Source: SHAN690 sp040905305 (lineage in GTDB: Bacteria; Bacteroidota; Bacteroidia; Flavobacteriales_G; Salibacteraceae). From it: a DNA stretch of 5,983 nucleotides. The stretch's first letter is position 1; each line of letters opens with the position of its first letter. Below the pieces are notes generated by a model, which was given only the letters and a program-made list of their open reading frames with translations, ran no database searches and was not told the DNA's origin. Shown piece by piece: positions 1-5,228 of the stretch. The translations under genes were made by a program, and so were the position numbers. The DNA is taken from the NCBI GenBank assembly GCA_040905305.1, contig JBBDRU010000187.1, positions 1 through 5,983 on the forward strand. Reading direction: 5' to 3'.

Positions 1-999
1 GATCATGTGCGTTGGGGATACGGCAATTTTGGTAGCAATATTCTCGATATTAACACAGTACCTTTTACGCAGCTAAAAGTTCATTTTAGTCCAACTGATT
101 GGTTTAAATTTGATTACATACATGGCTCGCTTCAGAGTGATGTAGTAGATTCTTCAACAATTGCGAATGTAAACGGTGTTAATACGTTTGATTATCACAA
201 CAAATACATAGCAGGGAACATGATCAGTTTTCGTCCGTGGAAACCATTGTGGATATCTGTTGGAAACAGTATTGTCTATTCAAAACGCACCCCTGAGCCC
301 ACTTTTTTTATTCCGGTAATGTTTTTTAAATCAGCTGATCATTACTTGAATAGACGCAACAACAATGCAGGGGGGAATGCGCAAATGTTTGCGGCTTTTT
401 CGTTTAGACCGATTGATAGAGTACATTTTTATTCAACTGTTTTTGTAGATGAAATTTCTTTAAGACGTTCCAGAGATCCAGAGCAGCATACTAATTGGTT
501 CAGCATAAAAAGTGGTGTCAAGCTGAGTAACATTGTACCAAACACGAGCATTACTGTGGAGCACATACGCAGCAACGCAATGGTTTATAAGCACTATATC
601 ACAACAACCGATTATACTAATGCCGGATACAATATGGGGCATTATTTACGTGATAATGCCAGGGAAATGATTGCAGCAATCGACTTTAAACCATTGTGGT
701 GGTTACACTTACATGGTCGCTATACCTTTGCTGAGAAGGGAGCTGATATTTTTGACGATCGTACAACCCGTAATCCTGAAACCGGGGCTTTAAGGATACG
801 TGGAATCAATTATCTGGAAGGCACCGTTTGGATGCAGAGTATTTATACGTTTCGCATTACGGCACGTCCTTATTATCGCCTGCGCTTTTCTGTTCAAATA
901 GACAAAATCAATCGTCAAAAAAGCAATCCGAGTTATGAGGTAAACTACTTTAGAGGAAGCAATACTACTTTCATGTTTGGAATGCATTATGGGTTTTAA
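1..999 (+). CDS. Wzi-like capsule assembly outer-membrane beta-barrel protein (3' part; 5' end outside window)
   Basis: The frame is open from base 1 and ends at TAA 997-999, giving 332 C-terminal residues; the true start lies upstream. Seen: alternating polar/aromatic strands throughout, for example around residues 68-94, 128-150, 222-245 and 280-305. The last residues end in HYGF, a terminal aromatic like the C-terminal signal read by the BAM insertase. An early DHVRWG (residues 1-6) and a VYKHY segment (195-199) in the middle of the barrel resemble motifs of the Caps_assemb_Wzi family. Known: Wzi is an outer-membrane barrel that helps anchor or assemble capsular polysaccharide at the surface. 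Inferred: a similar surface-polysaccharide role here, consistent with the sugar transferase 850 bp downstream, although ssrA separates them. A different large Bacteroidota porin-like barrel is the main alternative. The GTG at base 7 is only an internal codon. No strong terminator follows. Confidence 0.72.
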   Translation, partial: DHVRWGYGNFGSNILDINTVPFTQLKVHFSPTDWFKFDYIHGSLQSDVVDSSTIANVNGVNTFDYHNKYIAGNMISFRPWKPLWISVGNSIVYSKRTPEPTFFIPVMFFKSADHYLNRRNNNAGGNAQMFAAFSFRPIDRVHFYSTVFVDEISLRRSRDPEQHTNWFSIKSGVKLSNIVPNTSITVEHIRSNAMVYKHYITTTDYTNAGYNMGHYLRDNAREMIAAIDFKPLWWLHLHGRYTFAEKGADIFDDRTTRNPETGALRIRGINYLEGTVWMQSIYTFRITARPYYRLRFSVQIDKINRQKSNPSYEVNYFRGSNTTFMFGMHYGF

Positions 1000-1038
1000 G
1001 TTGTTCAGACTAATGTTCTAAGCATATTTTTTGAACCG

Positions 1039-1053
1039 AATTGTTGAACAATT
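1039..1053. promoter_or_regulatory. 15-bp palindrome AATTGTTGAACAATT (copy 1), possible operator
   Basis: Two 7-bp arms, AATTGTT and AACAATT, form a perfect inverted repeat around one central base. The same arms recur at 1733-1747 with a different central base. This copy lies 40 bp after the Wzi-like stop codon and 74 bp before the ssrA promoter motif. A one-base centre suits a dimeric DNA-binding protein better than an RNA hairpin, although a weaker 5-bp hairpin with a TTGAA loop followed by five T (1051-1056 region) could also form. No regulator is identified. Confidence 0.4.
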
Positions 1054-1054
1054 T

Positions 1055-1074
1055 TTGGCCTTGCCAATAGTTGG
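1055..1074 (+). other. Overlapping small inverted repeats TTGGC-CTT-GCCAA-TAG-TTGG
   Basis: TTGGC (1055-1059) can pair with GCCAA (1063-1067), and the same CCAA (1064-1067) can instead pair with TTGG (1071-1074). The two small hairpins are therefore mutually exclusive. They lie directly after palindrome copy 1, between the Wzi-like gene and ssrA. There is no T-run after the second hairpin, so a normal intrinsic terminator is unlikely. They may only be remnants of a weak 3' end for the upstream transcript. Confidence 0.25.
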
Positions 1075-1126
1075 TCTTAAAACAAGAATTAACTAAAGTG
1101 CTGTAACAAACGTCTATCAAGGTGTG

Positions 1127-1134
1127 TACATTTG
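1127..1134 (+). promoter_or_regulatory. Bacteroidota-type -7 promoter element for ssrA (TACATTTG)
   Basis: TACATTTG matches the Bacteroidota primary-sigma -7 consensus TAnnTTTG exactly. It ends 13 bp before the first base of mature tmRNA. This spacing leaves room for a start site a few bases downstream and a short 5' leader to be trimmed by RNase P. I see no convincing TTG -33 element at the usual spacing; the nearest candidate is CTG at 1101-1103. Confidence 0.6.
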
Positions 1135-1240
1135 CAAAGTGTTCTTTGGGGCTGACTGGTTTTGACAGCAAGATGAGGATTAATGTAAGCAAGTCGTGGG
1201 TTGAATGGCACCTAGTTAAAACGCTGTTCAAATTTTATCT

Positions 1241-1270
1241 GGCGAGACATCTTACGCTCTTGCAGCCTAA
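1241..1270 (+). other. tmRNA tag-peptide reading frame (GETSYALAA-stop)
   Basis: From the resume codon GGC (1241-1243) the frame reads Gly-Glu-Thr-Ser-Tyr-Ala-Leu-Ala-Ala and stops at TAA (1268-1270). The appended tag would be A-GETSYALAA, the first Ala coming from charged tmRNA. The ALAA end is the usual ClpXP-recognised degron, and tags starting GE(T/N) are common in Bacteroidota. U1236-A1237, at -5/-4 from the resume codon, matches the conserved U85-A86 pair that positions the frame in E. coli tmRNA. Confidence 0.95.
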
Positions 1271-1426
1271 TCATCCGATAGGAGGTTAAGCTTAATCCCG
1301 CACTAGGTGCGCGGACAAGACGTTTCCGATGCAGGTTTTTCTATCCCCTGTATCAATGGAGGCGCGGACAATGATAGAATAGGTTCGCTAACGCTTCGGT
1401 GGTGTTCCGAAATTTAAGAAGATAAG

Positions 1427-1458
1427 TTTGAAATGGCCTGCCATTGGGCAGTTTCAAA
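1427..1458 (+). other. Long hairpin inside tmRNA, after the pseudoknot region
   Basis: TTTGAAA (1427-1433) pairs with TTTCAAA (1452-1458), and CTGCC (1438-1442) pairs with GGCAG (1447-1451) around an ATTG loop. A TGGC bulge (1434-1437) sits on the 5' side. The 12 pairs make this the longest simple hairpin within the gene. It lies between the last pseudoknot candidate (TTCGG...CCGAA, about 1395-1411) and the conserved 3' region, and may be an extended helix 5 or a lineage-specific stem. Confidence 0.6.
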
Positions 1459-1547
1459 TCGAAAATTCAAACAATTGGCTAAACTTGTAGAAGGCATTGG
1501 TTTTCCTTGTTTGGACGTGGGTTCGAATCCCACCAGCTCCACAACTT

Positions 1548-1584
1548 AAAAAAAGCCTGAGCAAGCAAAAAGCTTGGGCTTTTT
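1548..1584 (+). terminator. Intrinsic terminator of ssrA
   Basis: An outer stem AAAAAGCC (1550-1557) pairs with GGC plus TTTTT (1577-1584). An inner stem CAAGC (1562-1566) pairs with GCTTG (1572-1576) around an AAAAA loop. A 4-base bulge TGAG (1558-1561) sits on the 5' arm. The stem runs straight into the T-tract, and it begins a few bases after the tmRNA 3' end. Confidence 0.85.
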
Positions 1585-1732
1585 CTATTAATTAATCCGC
1601 ACAACTTTTTTTAAATTGAATTTCAATGGGGTTTTTTGAATGGATGAAATGACGATTATTTAAAGGTTCTTAAGTCGCAGTAAAACAGTTGCTAACGACA
1701 ATGCTTTGTTAACATAGTGTGATGATTTTGTA

Positions 1733-1747
1733 AATTGTTTAACAATT
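1733..1747. promoter_or_regulatory. 15-bp palindrome AATTGTTTAACAATT (copy 2), possible operator
   Basis: The two 7-bp arms are identical to those at 1039-1053; only the central base differs (T here, G there). It ends 44 bp before the promoter-like CACTTTTG that precedes the sugar transferase, a plausible activator or repressor position. No T-run follows, so it is not a terminator. The cognate regulator is unknown. Confidence 0.45.
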
Positions 1748-1791
1748 CCCAACCTTTTGAGAAAATTTTTCGTTTAAAGGCTAAAAATTAG

Positions 1792-1799
1792 CACTTTTG
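1792..1799 (+). promoter_or_regulatory. Probable -7 promoter element of the sugar transferase gene (CACTTTTG)
   Basis: CACTTTTG matches TAnnTTTG at all but the first base. It continues as CACC, giving TTTGCACC, exactly as in the promoter motif at 2979-2990. It would give a 5' leader of roughly 40 nt before the ATG at 1848. No clear -33 TTG is seen at normal spacing. Confidence 0.4.
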
Positions 1800-1847
1800 C
1801 ACCTGCGGGGGTAATACTAAGCTAAGCGCTTGAAATGTAATTGACTT

Positions 1848-2948
1848 ATGGTATTAATAGCTGAGAATCAATCTCTCAGTCAGGTTTCTGAACGGATTGA
1901 TTTCAATGAGTTTCCCGGTGTTCCCGGTGCTGAACTGGAAAGTGTGCTTTCCTACTACCTGGATATATACAATCCAAATCGGACGTTGGTGCTTTCTACT
2001 GCTGATGGTATTAATATTAATAATGCATTAAAAGGCAGGCCTTCAGATTCCTTGGGTTGTATTGTAAATCTAAAAAGAATCAATGACGTACGGTGGATCA
2101 ACCGCTTGTTTGAAGTCACTAATCAAAACCTTCCTGTTGGAGGAGTTTTTGTTGGTTGTGTTGAAACCTATGGCTTGAGAAAACAACGGATTTTAAATAA
2201 ATTTCCCCGGGGTGTTAACTACATCTATTACACTGCAGACTTTATGTTGAAGCGGGTGTTTCCTAAATTACCTGTTTTAAAAGGCATCTATTTCTTTCTA
2301 ACCCAAGGGCGAAACCGTGCCATTTCAATGGCAGAAACTTTTGGTAGATTGTATTTTGCTGGTTTCGAGTTAGTGGAATACCAAACCATTGGCTCTAATT
2401 TATACTTTGTCGCACGTAAAACACGTACAGTTCACCACCTGCCAACGCCTACATACGGACCTGTTTTCAAGATGAAAAGATTGGGAAAAGGAGCGAAAGT
2501 AATCGAGGTCTATAAGTTACGAAGTATGCATGCTTACAGCGAATATTTGCAGCAATATGTTTATGACCTGAACAATTTGCAAGAAGGAGGGAAGATCAAA
2601 AATGATTTTCGTATTACTACCCTCGGTCGCTACTTAAGAAAGAGTTTTCTTGATGAATTACCCATGTTGATCAATATTCTAAAAGGCGATTTAAAACTGG
2701 TTGGAGTGCGTCCTATCAGCGCACATTATTTAAGCCTGTATGATAAAGAATTAAGATTGATGAGAAGAATGGTGAAGCCTGGTTTAGTTCCGCCTTTTTA
2801 TGCTGACATGCCAAAAACGTTAGACGAGATAATGGAAAGCGAAAAGCGATACATAAGGGCTTACATTAAAGCTCCTTTTAAAACGGATATGGAATATTTC
2901 TTTAAAGCCTTTGTGAACATCGTGTTTAGAAAAGCACGAAGTAATTAA
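1848..2948 (+). CDS. Sugar transferase: phosphoglycosyltransferase catalytic domain with a methyltransferase-like N-terminal half
   Basis: The start is fixed because an in-frame TGA (1842-1844) lies one codon before the ATG. Known: bacterial sugar transferases (PF02397; WcaJ, PglC) move a sugar-1-phosphate from a nucleotide sugar to undecaprenyl phosphate, starting surface-polysaccharide or glycan assembly at the inner membrane. Seen in the C-terminal half (about 200-366): GPVF (204-207), YKLRSM (222-227), the acidic pair D269-E270 in LDELPMLINILKGD, GVRP (286-289) and KPG (310-312). D269-E270 matches the catalytic Asp-Glu pair. Oddity: the hydrophobic re-entrant helix that normally precedes GPVF is absent. 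In its place are about 195 mostly soluble residues; ISMAETFGRLYFAGFELVEY (159-178) followed by a YFVARK strand recalls the end of a Rossmann methyltransferase fold, but no SAM-binding glycine motif is clear. I recall similar 'sugar transferases' in other Bacteroidota, so the fusion is probably not unique. No Shine-Dalgarno is visible. Confidence 0.85.
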   Translation: MVLIAENQSLSQVSERIDFNEFPGVPGAELESVLSYYLDIYNPNRTLVLSTADGININNALKGRPSDSLGCIVNLKRINDVRWINRLFEVTNQNLPVGGVFVGCVETYGLRKQRILNKFPRGVNYIYYTADFMLKRVFPKLPVLKGIYFFLTQGRNRAISMAETFGRLYFAGFELVEYQTIGSNLYFVARKTRTVHHLPTPTYGPVFKMKRLGKGAKVIEVYKLRSMHAYSEYLQQYVYDLNNLQEGGKIKNDFRITTLGRYLRKSFLDELPMLINILKGDLKLVGVRPISAHYLSLYDKELRLMRRMVKPGLVPPFYADMPKTLDEIMESEKRYIRAYIKAPFKTDMEYFFKAFVNIVFRKARSN

Positions 2949-2978
2949 ATTTGAATAAAATAAAACAAAATAAGCCCT

Positions 2979-2986
2979 TACCTTTG
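2979..2986 (+). promoter_or_regulatory. Bacteroidota-type -7 promoter element (TACCTTTG) of the OmpA-fusion gene
   Basis: TACCTTTG is an exact TAnnTTTG match, 22 bp before the ATG at 3009, giving a very short leader. A TTTG at 2950-2953 lies 25 bp upstream. That is longer than the usual spacing for a -33 element, so it is at best a weak partner. The motif indicates independent transcription although the transferase stop is only 60 bp away. Confidence 0.65.
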
Positions 2987-3008
2987 CACCAAGATTGAAT
3001 TACACTAC

Positions 3009-5168
3009 ATGAAACGAATTTTAGCACTAACACTCCTGGCATCTGTCAGTTATCTTTTTCCTGCTTTTTCGCAAACATCCCCTTGGACTGTTGGTTTGGC
3101 AGGTGGAGTTTTTAATTATTATGGTGATGCCTCAGAGTACCCATCATTTAATTTAGCAGCTTCCAGACCTGCCGGTGCCTTGAGCATTGAGCGAAAAATC
3201 GGCAGCTTCTTTCGTCCACAATTACAATTGATGGGGGGGCAGATTTACGGTACGAAACAGTATTTAGATGTTGAAATGACATCTATTCATACGGAGGCGG
3301 CCTTAAAGTTGGGTATTGACTTTATGGGTATGATTAATAAAGAATCTAAATTGGAGGTTGCACCTAATGTTGGTTTTGTAGCCGCTTATTTCACACCAGA
3401 AGTCAGGAGAATCAATGGCAATGAGTCGCCTTTAGGAAGTCATATTAATCAAGGCGAAAATTTTGGCACCGGACTGGCTTGGGGAGGTCGCTTGGGTTAT
3501 CAGTTTTCTGATCAATGGAAAGGTTTTGCCGGGTTGGATATGAGGTACTACCTCACCAATCAGGTCGATGCATATGAAGGAACAAAAAGCACGACTAACG
3601 ATTGGTTGAGTTTTGCTTTTGCGGGAGTAGGATATTCCTTCAAAACGGGCGAGAAAAAACCAATAGATGAGGATGCTGTGCCGGATCCCGATCGACTATT
3701 CCGTGGTCAGTTTACTCAAAACAATTTGTCGAAAGAAGGAGTTGAACTTAAAATATACGATGTAAAAGATCGATTGGCGGCAACAGCGGTTACAGATGGG
3801 AGAGGTCGTTTTGAGGCTCCTGGTCTTAAGCCAGACAAAGAGTACACAGTAAAGCTTGAAGGAGAGGATAGAAATTATGCTGAGGGAAGTAAACTCTATA
3901 TAATCAATGAGGCTAATGAAAAAGTGGCGGTTACGAATAAATTGGGCGATTCACGGTTTGCATATACACACATGCCTCAGGAAGAGGTTAATCAGTTAGC
4001 ACCAATTGAAGTTGATGACAGTGATACTAAAATGGAGGGCTTGTTTACATACAAGAAACTGGCAAAATCAGGAGTGAAACTCAATCTTTATGATCGAAAT
4101 GGTGACAAGGTCGCCTCAACAGTTACCGATATAGGTGGTAAATTTAAATTCAAAGGGTTGAGCCCTGAAGAAACTTATACCGTTCGCTTAAACGAAGATG
4201 ATGAAGGCTTATTCAACCAGGGAAGGTTGTATTACTTGAACAATGAAGGTAAGCGAGTTGCGGCAGCGCAAAAACCAAAATTTAACGAGTATGAGTTTAA
4301 ACAACTCACAAGTGAAGAAGCAAATAAAATGCCCTTGCTTATTGAGTCTGATGTTGAAGCAACAATGAGAGGTGTATATACCTATGAAGATTTGCCAAAA
4401 GCAGGAGTCATGATGTACTTAGTCGATGATGAGGGTAATAAGTTTGATTCAGTAAGGACTGGTGTTGATGGCTCCTTCCAGTTTTCACAGCTTGATCCAA
4501 ATAAAAAGTATTTAGTACGCATCAATGAAGAGGATGTAAAAGATACGCGATACGTGGAGCTCTTTTTCCTTAATGAAGAGAATGAGCCAGTGATGCGTGC
4601 AGGTGCTGAACGAGGTGGTTTATTCTCTTTCGATGCTCTTCCACCGGAAGAAATTGCAGGACTTCAAACATTAGAACGTGCAGAGATTGGCTCGGATGGT
4701 AAGTTACTTTACCGAAAAGAAAGTGTCGATGGAGAATATGTTGAAGGAACAAAGAAAGACTCAGTGGATTTGATAGCCTTTGATTTGGTGGATGAAACGC
4801 CTGATTCTAAGGATCCATCATTGAAGAAAAAGAACATCTACGATGTAGATTTCGAAAAGGAAATAATTTACTTCGATCATGATAAGTACACGGTAACTCA
4901 AAACCAAGCCGGAACAAAAGGCTCTGTTATTGCGAAGAAATTAAAAGCCAATCCAGCGATGCGCATCGAGATTCATGGTTACGCTTCACAACCTGGTCCA
5001 GCAATGTATAACGTGGTTCTCAGTCAGAAAAGAGCAGATGAACTGAAGCGTATTTTGGTTGAGAAGTATGGAATAGACGGAGGTCGTATAACTCCTGTGG
5101 GCAAAGGTGAGGATCCAAACAGTTCAGAAGAGGATGCGAGACGTGCTAGAATAATCATTATTGAGTAA
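3009..5168 (+). CDS. OmpA-family envelope protein: beta-barrel, three Ig-like repeats, OmpA C-terminal domain
   Basis: Probable role: a structural outer-membrane protein linking the membrane to peptidoglycan. Seen: a Sec signal peptide (MKRILALTLLA..., cleavage probably after AFSQ, about 22); a barrel of about 190 residues (25-212) with alternating strands, ending GVGYSFKTG; and three repeats of about 111 residues starting near 229, 341 and 452. Each repeat has a G.F.Y..L.K.GV.L..YD opening, a TD..G.F.F..L.P...Y.V core and an LY.LNE.G..V ending, resembling carboxypeptidase-regulatory/prealbumin-like modules. A degenerate fourth start (GKLLYRKES) lies near 564. The OmpA-type domain (about 611-719) has IYFDHDKYT, a Y667-N668...LSQKRA motif with R675, and ARRARI near the end. 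The aspartate normally found in the G-x-T-D peptidoglycan loop is Ser660 (GYAS). The start follows a strong promoter motif and gives a proper signal peptide. It lacks the TPR, propeller and lipobox of the type IX secretion protein PorE. Confidence 0.88.
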   Translation: MKRILALTLLASVSYLFPAFSQTSPWTVGLAGGVFNYYGDASEYPSFNLAASRPAGALSIERKIGSFFRPQLQLMGGQIYGTKQYLDVEMTSIHTEAALKLGIDFMGMINKESKLEVAPNVGFVAAYFTPEVRRINGNESPLGSHINQGENFGTGLAWGGRLGYQFSDQWKGFAGLDMRYYLTNQVDAYEGTKSTTNDWLSFAFAGVGYSFKTGEKKPIDEDAVPDPDRLFRGQFTQNNLSKEGVELKIYDVKDRLAATAVTDGRGRFEAPGLKPDKEYTVKLEGEDRNYAEGSKLYIINEANEKVAVTNKLGDSRFAYTHMPQEEVNQLAPIEVDDSDTKMEGLFTYKKLAKSGVKLNLYDRNGDKVASTVTDIGGKFKFKGLSPEETYTVRLNEDDEGLFNQGRLYYLNNEGKRVAAAQKPKFNEYEFKQLTSEEANKMPLLIESDVEATMRGVYTYEDLPKAGVMMYLVDDEGNKFDSVRTGVDGSFQFSQLDPNKKYLVRINEEDVKDTRYVELFFLNEENEPVMRAGAERGGLFSFDALPPEEIAGLQTLERAEIGSDGKLLYRKESVDGEYVEGTKKDSVDLIAFDLVDETPDSKDPSLKKKNIYDVDFEKEIIYFDHDKYTVTQNQAGTKGSVIAKKLKANPAMRIEIHGYASQPGPAMYNVVLSQKRADELKRILVEKYGIDGGRITPVGKGEDPNSSEEDARRARIIIIE
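3693..4679 (+). repeat. Three protein-level tandem repeats (~111 residues each) within the OmpA fusion
   Basis: Repeat units begin near residues 229, 341 and 452 (bases about 3693, 4029 and 4362). They are aligned by RGQFTQNNLSKEGVELKIYD, EGLFTYKKLAKSGVKLNLYD and RGVYTYEDLPKAGVMMYLVD, and later by the shared YTVKLEGED, YTVRLNEDD and YLVRINEED. Repeats 2 and 3 look closer to each other than to repeat 1. No long DNA identity remains, so the duplication is old rather than a recent slippage product. The even spacing suggests a rod of stacked beta-sandwiches in the periplasm. Confidence 0.85.
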
Positions 5169-5187
5169 TTGCCTTTAAATATTGAAG

Positions 5188-5216
5188 AAAGCCCTGCATC
5201 TTTGTAGGGCTTTTTT
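5188..5216 (+). terminator. Strong intrinsic terminator after the OmpA-fusion gene
   Basis: AAAGCCCTGCA (5188-5198) pairs with TGTAGGGCTTT (5203-5213) around a TCTT loop. The 11-bp stem has one G-U pair, and the T-run 5211-5216 follows. It lies 19 bp after the stop codon and 12 bp before the next ATG, separating the two genes. Confidence 0.88.
5197..5204 (+). promoter_or_regulatory. Possible -7 element inside the terminator loop (CATCTTTG)
   Basis: CATCTTTG differs from TAnnTTTG only at the first base and spans the loop and the inner stem bases of the terminator. It ends 24 bp before the ATG at 5229, almost the same distance as the exact motif before the preceding gene (22 bp). ATTG at 5168-5171 would be the only -33 candidate, at a longer than usual spacing. 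The next gene needs a promoter downstream of the terminator, and nothing better is seen. Confidence 0.35.
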
Positions 5217-5228
5217 GTTGATATCATT

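Larger units (their letters stand above)
1148..1541 (+). ncRNA. ssrA: transfer-messenger RNA (tmRNA)
   Basis: tmRNA with SmpB rescues ribosomes stalled on broken mRNAs and appends a degradation tag. The 5' GGGGCTG (1148-1154) pairs with 3' CAGCTCC (1534-1540). The third pair is G1150-U1538, the G3:U wobble that alanyl-tRNA synthetase reads. A T-arm is clear: GTGGG (1517-1521), loop TTCGAAT, CCCAC (1529-1533). The tag frame is at 1241-1270. Upstream, TTGAA (1201-1205) and TTCAA (1227-1231) could form part of pseudoknot 1. Downstream, CCGCAC...GTGCGCGG around 1297-1314 and TTCTATC (1339-1345) with GATAGAA (1373-1379) fit later pseudoknots. CTAAAC...TGTAGAA (1480-1493) is typical of the 3' region. 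After discriminator A1541 the DNA reads CAA, so a full CCA is not encoded and must be added after transcription. It is a single-piece form of about 394 nt. The boundaries are set by the acceptor pairing. Confidence 0.97.
1585..1847. other. Gene-free AT-rich intergenic region upstream of the sugar transferase
   Basis: No credible coding frame or RNA gene is visible here. It contains several short inverted repeats. ATTGAA-T-TTCAAT lies at 1615-1627, TGTTAACA at 1707-1714, and the 15-bp palindrome at 1733-1747. A promoter-like CACTTTTG lies at 1792-1799. At 263 bp it is much longer than the other spacers between protein genes here (60 bp each), which suggests regulatory content. Confidence 0.5.

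Noticed and set aside
7..9. GTG as the start of the first gene
   Set aside because: The frame is open to base 1, no signal peptide follows, and the first residues already look like the interior of a barrel.
460..987. Two minus-strand frames within the Wzi-like gene
   Set aside because: They are opposite a well-supported barrel coding frame, with no promoter or domain signal.
1010..1231. Minus-strand frame of 73 codons across the ssrA leader
   Set aside because: It overlaps the ssrA promoter motif and the 5' part of the clear tmRNA gene, and its peptide has no recognisable domain.
1814..1831. CTAAG repeats and AAGCGCTT palindrome in the transferase leader
   Set aside because: They are too short to separate from chance, and no ribosome-binding or stable hairpin role is apparent.
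1517..1847. Integration site for a mobile element at the ssrA 3' end
   Set aside because: tmRNA genes are common insertion sites, but no second copy of the T-arm/acceptor sequence and no integrase occur in the window.
3009..5168. PorE-like type IX secretion component
   Set aside because: PorE is a lipoprotein with TPR, propeller, a regulatory-like domain and OmpA domain. This protein has a barrel, three modules and no lipobox cysteine.
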